Source: a virus. Taken from it: a stretch of 24,839 nucleotides of DNA. This document shows positions 20,499 to 24,839 of the stretch, piece by piece. Numbering within the stretch: position 1 is the first letter of the stretch; every line of letters starts with the position of its first letter. A program made the translations under genes and the position numbers. The notes beneath the pieces were generated by a model. The model saw nothing but the letters and a program-made list of their open reading frames with translations, searched no databases and was not told the origin of the DNA. The stretch is from positions 1-24,839 of the IMG/VR virus record IMGVR_UViG_3300021961_000597. One strand, given 5' to 3'.

Positions 20499-20742
20499 TA
20501 TCTAATACCCTATCCATAATTTTATCTAGCTTCATTTCCAGACGATCAAAGCGGTTCATAATCTTCTGAATATCTTTGTCTACGTCTACCTTAAGGGCAT
20601 ACTCCCGTGCCATCTCTTCTCTGGTAATAGAGATAAGTTTACGCACTTCGGCAATCTGTACGTTAACACCACGTACCCACCATACTGTGCCACCAGCAGC
20701 AACACTAAGCAATAGATTCCATAACATATTTACTTCTGGCAC
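20485..20742 (-). CDS. single-pass membrane protein with coiled coil, i-spanin-like
   Basis: An 85-residue protein with a hydrophobic segment at residues 7-22 and then a charged helix of about 55 residues, probably a coiled coil. The start is a GTG, chosen because AGGAGG lies 6 bases upstream; an ATG five codons later is further from it. The AGGAGG is part of the last codons of the large virion gene. Its place before an endolysin suggests an inner-membrane spanin or a DUF2730-type lysis accessory. No outer-membrane spanin overlaps it, though a small lipoprotein exists at 6312-6458. Confidence 0.6.
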   Translation of the reverse strand: MPEVNMLWNLLLSVAAGGTVWWVRGVNVQIAEVRKLISITREEMAREYALKVDVDKDIQKIMNRFDRLEMKLDKIMDRVLDSGKK

Positions 20743-20744
20743 AG

Positions 20745-23700
20745 TTACCCTCCTATTTTAATATCTGGTGGTTCACCATATAGATCAGCCCCACGGTAAT
20801 AATTTTCTATTTCATTAAATAAACCACGTAGTTTTTGTAATTCATCTGCATTAAAACCACCCACTTTATTTTCCATACTTTTTCTGATATCTGTCCAATA
20901 GTTACCTTCAGAAGATAATCTTTGTGGTGTAAAACTTCTCCTTACTATACCATTTATAACATTTTGTGATGGAGCAACACCAGATAAATCTTTCAATTTA
21001 TATATTCTATCAATTTCATTTCTTGACATAAAATAATAAAGAGTATCGTCCAGTTTACGAAGATTCTTCTGATACTCAAACTGTGCCTTTAATGCAGCAT
21101 CATATTCTTTACCCATGTCTTGGAAAGTATATGAACTAGTAGGATCAGATAGAGTTGAAGTCAGTTTTTGTTTAAAGTTATTCCAAGAAATTCTAGATGG
21201 TTCCGAAATTTCTTTAAGTGCAAAGCCAGTAAACTTTCTTGGATCAATACTCTTTACAGATAAACCCAAGTTATCCATTGCGTTTGTTGAAATCCAATCA
21301 ATGGGATTATCAGTTCTTTTAGGCATACCACCAAAGCTTCTTGGATTTAATGCCCTATCTAATGCTGAAAATGTGGTATTATCTGTTATACCCGTACTGG
21401 TTATAGCATTTCTAAATGATTTTACTATACCCGGTTCAACTAATTTATAAGTATTTAAAGCAGCATCTCCAGCAGCTACTCTTGGATTTGTTATTGCATT
21501 AGCAATGTTATCACCAATTTGTACAATAAATGTTGGATCTAAGTATGGTTCATAAAGTTTTTTTGCAGCATACTTAATACTTTCATCAATGTCTTTAGAT
21601 ACATCTTGACCCATAGCTGCTTTTGATAAAATTGGCATAAAAGCACCAAATATATAATGATCTGGATCCATATAACTTAGATTAATATAGTCTGGAAGAC
21701 CATATTTATTTAAACCAACACCAATAAGAGTATCGTTTCTCTCGTAAGGTGATATAATATTTGATTGCTTTAATTTTTCTATAGCTTCAGTCATCCCCAT
21801 TGCTTCATTAAAAGCAACTGCACCCCCATAAATACCCATTCTAGTTGCGTACCAAGACATAAGACGTTCAATACCTCTACGTTGAAGAGTCTTATTTCCT
21901 GTTTCAAAACCCATACGCATTTCATTAGTAGCTGTTTTAAATAGGTTATGTGTGTTTCGCAGACGTTCAGTTACGAAGCCAGTAAAGTTTCCAATTACAG
22001 GAATTGCACTACTTTTTTCTAGAACAGTTGCAATACGACTATAAACAGGGGCTAGATTATTTACATTTTTAGTTGCTTCTTCACTTAGATAAGCCATCTC
22101 CTTTGCCATATCTCTAAAAGATAAGGCTTGGTTATTATATTCATTTCTAAACTTTCTTAGTAACTGATTTCTTTCTGCCCTATTAAAATTTCTAACAAGC
22201 ATATCTTGTTGATCAGCTATAAGTTCTGGGAAATCTCTTTCAAAATTATTTAGAGTTTGAATTTTAATATTTGGATCTGGATAATCATTGAGAATTTTTT
22301 TCAAATTCTGACGTTCATTATAATAAATACCAGTCTTAAAGAAATCGTCGCCATAACCATAAATATTTTTTGCAGTCTTGGTTACTTTTAAATCAGCTAA
22401 CTTTGACGCAAATGAATCTGAATCTATATTTTGAATGTCTCTAATTCGTTTATTTAGTTGTCCTAAATCAACATTAGAACCTAATACACCAGTATTCTTT
22501 AATTGTTTTTCAAATACTTTTTGGTCTAATGGATCTAGACTTCTAAAACTGCTTAAACCACTTAGTACTCCGGGCATATTTCCAGAAGAAGAGGTATAAA
22601 ATAAAGAACTTCCAAAGTTTCTTACAACACCGGGAGGGTTATAAACTGTTTTACCAGTTTTAATTCCTGTTTGTAATTTGTATATATTTCTTAATGTCCA
22701 ACCACCAAGACCTTCACTATACAAAGCTTTATCAAAAATACCAACAGGATCATAAAAATTCTTTATCTTATCTGCGAAGTCTTTTTTAACCCATACGTTT
22801 TTAAGATCATCTGTAAATAGTTTTGTATACGGAGCAGAGAACACAGCTTTATCATTACCGGGATCAACCAGTTTAACTAGATCAGTTGTTCCTAATGCAC
22901 GTACCGCGTCATCTTTGGTAGCAGATCTAAAAGCTTCATTTATCTTTATAGCTTCTTTTGCAAAACCATTAGCCATTCTGCTCTTAGATGTTGTATCCAT
23001 CATGCCAGTAATAGATTCAAAAATACGTTGTGTTGGACGTTCATTTAACCCAATAATTTTTGAGTATGCGGGAGGAAATGCTCCTCTAGAACTAAACACA
23101 TTTTCATTACGTCTACTACCAGTTAATGGTTCGTATAAATCTTTAACGTATTTTTCTACTATTTCATCAACTCTTTGTTGAGGAAATGAAATATTCCCTT
23201 TTGCATCAGTAAAGTTTTCCCAGATATATTTAAAATCTTCGTTGGGATTTTGTACGCCACGCTGTAATTGGCTAAAGTAAGAATTTTTATCTTGAAGAAT
23301 AATAGCTTGCATATCAGAAACAATTGATGGATTTTGTTGTACAAATTCATCAAATGGAACAGACCGTTTTTTACCAATATAACGAGTAGCTACATTTCGT
23401 AAATAGTTATTATTATTTACAAATGTATTTAAACCTTGCTGATTTAAATTAGATCTTAGACCATAAGCACTTGCTTCTGGAATAAGTTCATTTCTTAGTA
23501 CACCAATGTCATTAGCCAGATCATTAGAAAGCTGCCTTACCTGTTGTATAGCAGCAGGATTATTTTCTAAAGCATCGTTCATAAGACGTACTTGTTGTGG
23601 TGTCCATTTAGCTTCTGGTGCGTTGAATACTTTTTCAGCTTTTTCTAGAATGGACTTTTGAAGATCTGCTCCTTTTTCTCCTAAAGAATAAGTTATAGCA

Positions 23701-24626
23701 TTTTCACGTTCCATTACACGGCTGAAATTTTCATTTAAACCGCCAGAAGGAAGTAGATTTTTTTCTAAGATTGGCTTAACTTTAAAATATTCTAATGCAT
23801 TACCAATGCCTTTAGAAGCATAACTACCAATAAGATCTAAAGTAAGACCAAAAGCTGGTGCCGATACACCACCAAGTAGACCAGCCCCTACAACATAATA
23901 AGGATTAATTTCTTTTGTTAAACCAATATCTTTTTCTAATTTCTGAAGCATAAGATTTTGAGTAGCTTCAGCAGTACCAGCAATGCCACCCTCAACCGCC
24001 AATGTCTTTATTACAGCAGGATTTTTTAATGCCGCCAATCTTGCGGCTAAAATACTACTACGTATAGTCACATTTGCAGCCGCTGCCCCGCCCATAGTGT
24101 ATGCAGAAGCTACAGCAGTTATAAAATTTGATGGTGAAGTAATTCCGGCCAGAGCATAATCTGTAATTGCAGATAATGTAGGTGCACCCTCAGAACTTCC
24201 AAATGAAGGCATCTTATCTAGATATGTTAAAGCTGTACGAAGCATTGCCTTTTGATCGTCATTATATTTTGACTCTTTAAATAAAGCAACACCTGTAGAT
24301 AACTCATTTACATTTATGTATCTTTGTCTAGTTAAAAATGTATCAAGAATTTGTTTAGGATCTTCACTAACAGTTTCTCCCATATCTTGCAGTGCATAAT
24401 ACATAGCAGAAATAGCATTGCTATTCTTTAACATATCATTATAAGATATTTTTTCTGGAAGACTAGCAGGGTCAGCAGACACACTTTCTCCAGTAGAAGA
24501 ACCATTGGTAGAAGGTTTATTATAACCTAGTTCTTCTATTAATTCATCCGCAGTTTTAGGACGAGAATCAGCTTGTGCTGTTTCTAGTTCATCATTCTGT
24601 GGCAATGTGTAGCTAGTGTCTGTCAT
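20745..24626 (-). CDS. giant internal virion protein (putative ejection protein)
   Basis: A 1293-residue protein, by far the largest here. It is rich in helical, charged and Asn/Gln segments with several hydrophobic Ala/Gly stretches at about residues 160-200 and 245-275. Its size, composition and place between structural genes and the lysis cassette match the large internal virion (DNA ejection) proteins of T7-like phages such as gp16. No lysozyme or transglycosylase motif is evident by eye. It is AT-rich compared with the adjacent lysis genes. The ATG at 24626 follows the upstream gene by 3 bases. The role is inferred from context. Confidence 0.7.
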   Translation of the reverse strand: MTDTSYTLPQNDELETAQADSRPKTADELIEELGYNKPSTNGSSTGESVSADPASLPEKISYNDMLKNSNAISAMYYALQDMGETVSEDPKQILDTFLTRQRYINVNELSTGVALFKESKYNDDQKAMLRTALTYLDKMPSFGSSEGAPTLSAITDYALAGITSPSNFITAVASAYTMGGAAAANVTIRSSILAARLAALKNPAVIKTLAVEGGIAGTAEATQNLMLQKLEKDIGLTKEINPYYVVGAGLLGGVSAPAFGLTLDLIGSYASKGIGNALEYFKVKPILEKNLLPSGGLNENFSRVMERENAITYSLGEKGADLQKSILEKAEKVFNAPEAKWTPQQVRLMNDALENNPAAIQQVRQLSNDLANDIGVLRNELIPEASAYGLRSNLNQQGLNTFVNNNNYLRNVATRYIGKKRSVPFDEFVQQNPSIVSDMQAIILQDKNSYFSQLQRGVQNPNEDFKYIWENFTDAKGNISFPQQRVDEIVEKYVKDLYEPLTGSRRNENVFSSRGAFPPAYSKIIGLNERPTQRIFESITGMMDTTSKSRMANGFAKEAIKINEAFRSATKDDAVRALGTTDLVKLVDPGNDKAVFSAPYTKLFTDDLKNVWVKKDFADKIKNFYDPVGIFDKALYSEGLGGWTLRNIYKLQTGIKTGKTVYNPPGVVRNFGSSLFYTSSSGNMPGVLSGLSSFRSLDPLDQKVFEKQLKNTGVLGSNVDLGQLNKRIRDIQNIDSDSFASKLADLKVTKTAKNIYGYGDDFFKTGIYYNERQNLKKILNDYPDPNIKIQTLNNFERDFPELIADQQDMLVRNFNRAERNQLLRKFRNEYNNQALSFRDMAKEMAYLSEEATKNVNNLAPVYSRIATVLEKSSAIPVIGNFTGFVTERLRNTHNLFKTATNEMRMGFETGNKTLQRRGIERLMSWYATRMGIYGGAVAFNEAMGMTEAIEKLKQSNIISPYERNDTLIGVGLNKYGLPDYINLSYMDPDHYIFGAFMPILSKAAMGQDVSKDIDESIKYAAKKLYEPYLDPTFIVQIGDNIANAITNPRVAAGDAALNTYKLVEPGIVKSFRNAITSTGITDNTTFSALDRALNPRSFGGMPKRTDNPIDWISTNAMDNLGLSVKSIDPRKFTGFALKEISEPSRISWNNFKQKLTSTLSDPTSSYTFQDMGKEYDAALKAQFEYQKNLRKLDDTLYYFMSRNEIDRIYKLKDLSGVAPSQNVINGIVRRSFTPQRLSSEGNYWTDIRKSMENKVGGFNADELQKLRGLFNEIENYYRGADLYGEPPDIKIGG

Positions 24627-24629
24627 GGT

Positions 24630-24839
24630 TTATGGATATGTTCGAACATTGGATCTATCTGGAGTAACAGAAGCTGTTCCTGTACCCTGCATAGAAGGTG
24701 GATTTTTTATAGTACCAGCAAGAGCTTCTGCTAACCTTTTTACTCCGCCATCTTTAACAATCTTTGAATATTCAAGTATTGCTTGCTTATCATTAATAGG
24801 TCTAAGTTTTTCTGCAATATAAGCCAAATCTTTATCTGA
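24630..24839 (-). CDS. C-terminal part of an upstream structural gene (5' end outside window)
   Basis: A minus-strand frame is open from the right window edge to a TAA at 24630-24632, giving at least 69 residues (ending SNVRTYP). The frame has no stop before the edge, and its only possible starts are non-ATG, so the gene probably begins outside. It is rich in Lys and Ala helices with a Pro/Gly/Thr-rich tail. It precedes the giant virion protein by 3 bases, so it is probably another virion component, but I cannot name it. Confidence 0.6.
   Translation of the reverse strand, partial: SDKDLAYIAEKLRPINDKQAILEYSKIVKDGGVKRLAEALAGTIKNPPSMQGTGTASVTPDRSNVRTYP

Overview
The window looks like part of a tailed phage genome, most probably a marine podovirus of the broad T7-like type. 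It carries a T7-style primase-helicase, a family A DNA polymerase, a T7-style endonuclease I, a gp2.5-like ssDNA-binding protein and a very large protein resembling an internal virion protein. Around these sit genes common in marine phages: ThyX, a B12-dependent (class II) ribonucleotide reductase, SpeD, 2-oxoglutarate/Fe(II) oxygenases and a SleB-type hydrolase. The B12-dependent reductase with ThyX recalls phages of marine alphaproteobacteria, but the host cannot be fixed from sequence alone. No tRNA, rRNA, CRISPR array, integrase or RNA polymerase gene was seen.

Layout. 1-127 holds the end of a gene made of Gly-Leu dipeptide repeats. 117-1543 holds dCMP deaminase, SpeD, an HNH-like protein and a small unknown gene. 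1470-2680 is a DNA methyltransferase cassette bracketed by a 66-bp direct repeat; it splits two genes that previously overlapped. 2666-7160 is a run of small, tightly overlapping genes that includes an oxygenase, SleB hydrolase, a second deaminase, ThyX and a tiny lipoprotein. 7147-14091 is the replication and recombination block: primase-helicase, polymerase, nucleases, ssDNA-binding protein and endonuclease I. 14108-19606 holds ribonucleotide reductase, a second oxygenase, two glycosyltransferase-like genes and the small terminase subunit. 19584-24839 runs on the minus strand: a structural gene (partial), the 1293-residue virion protein, a spanin-like membrane protein, an M15 endolysin and a holin. 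The two strands converge, with 23 bp of overlapping 3' ends, at about 19590.

How the genes fit together. The two deaminases, ThyX and the ribonucleotide reductase form a dNTP supply line feeding the polymerase, while the nucleases can resolve and trim DNA. Several near-perfect or perfect host sigma70-type promoters (TTGACA, 17-18 bp, TATAAT-like) lie on the plus strand, mostly inside the last codons of the upstream gene. This suggests that this arm is read by host RNA polymerase. The most notable features are the duplicated-flank methyltransferase insertion, with no GAATTC site seen in the window, the promoter set, the Gly-Leu/G-quadruplex repeat at the left edge, and a glycosyltransferase fused to a DUF115/MAF-like domain next to an oxygenase.
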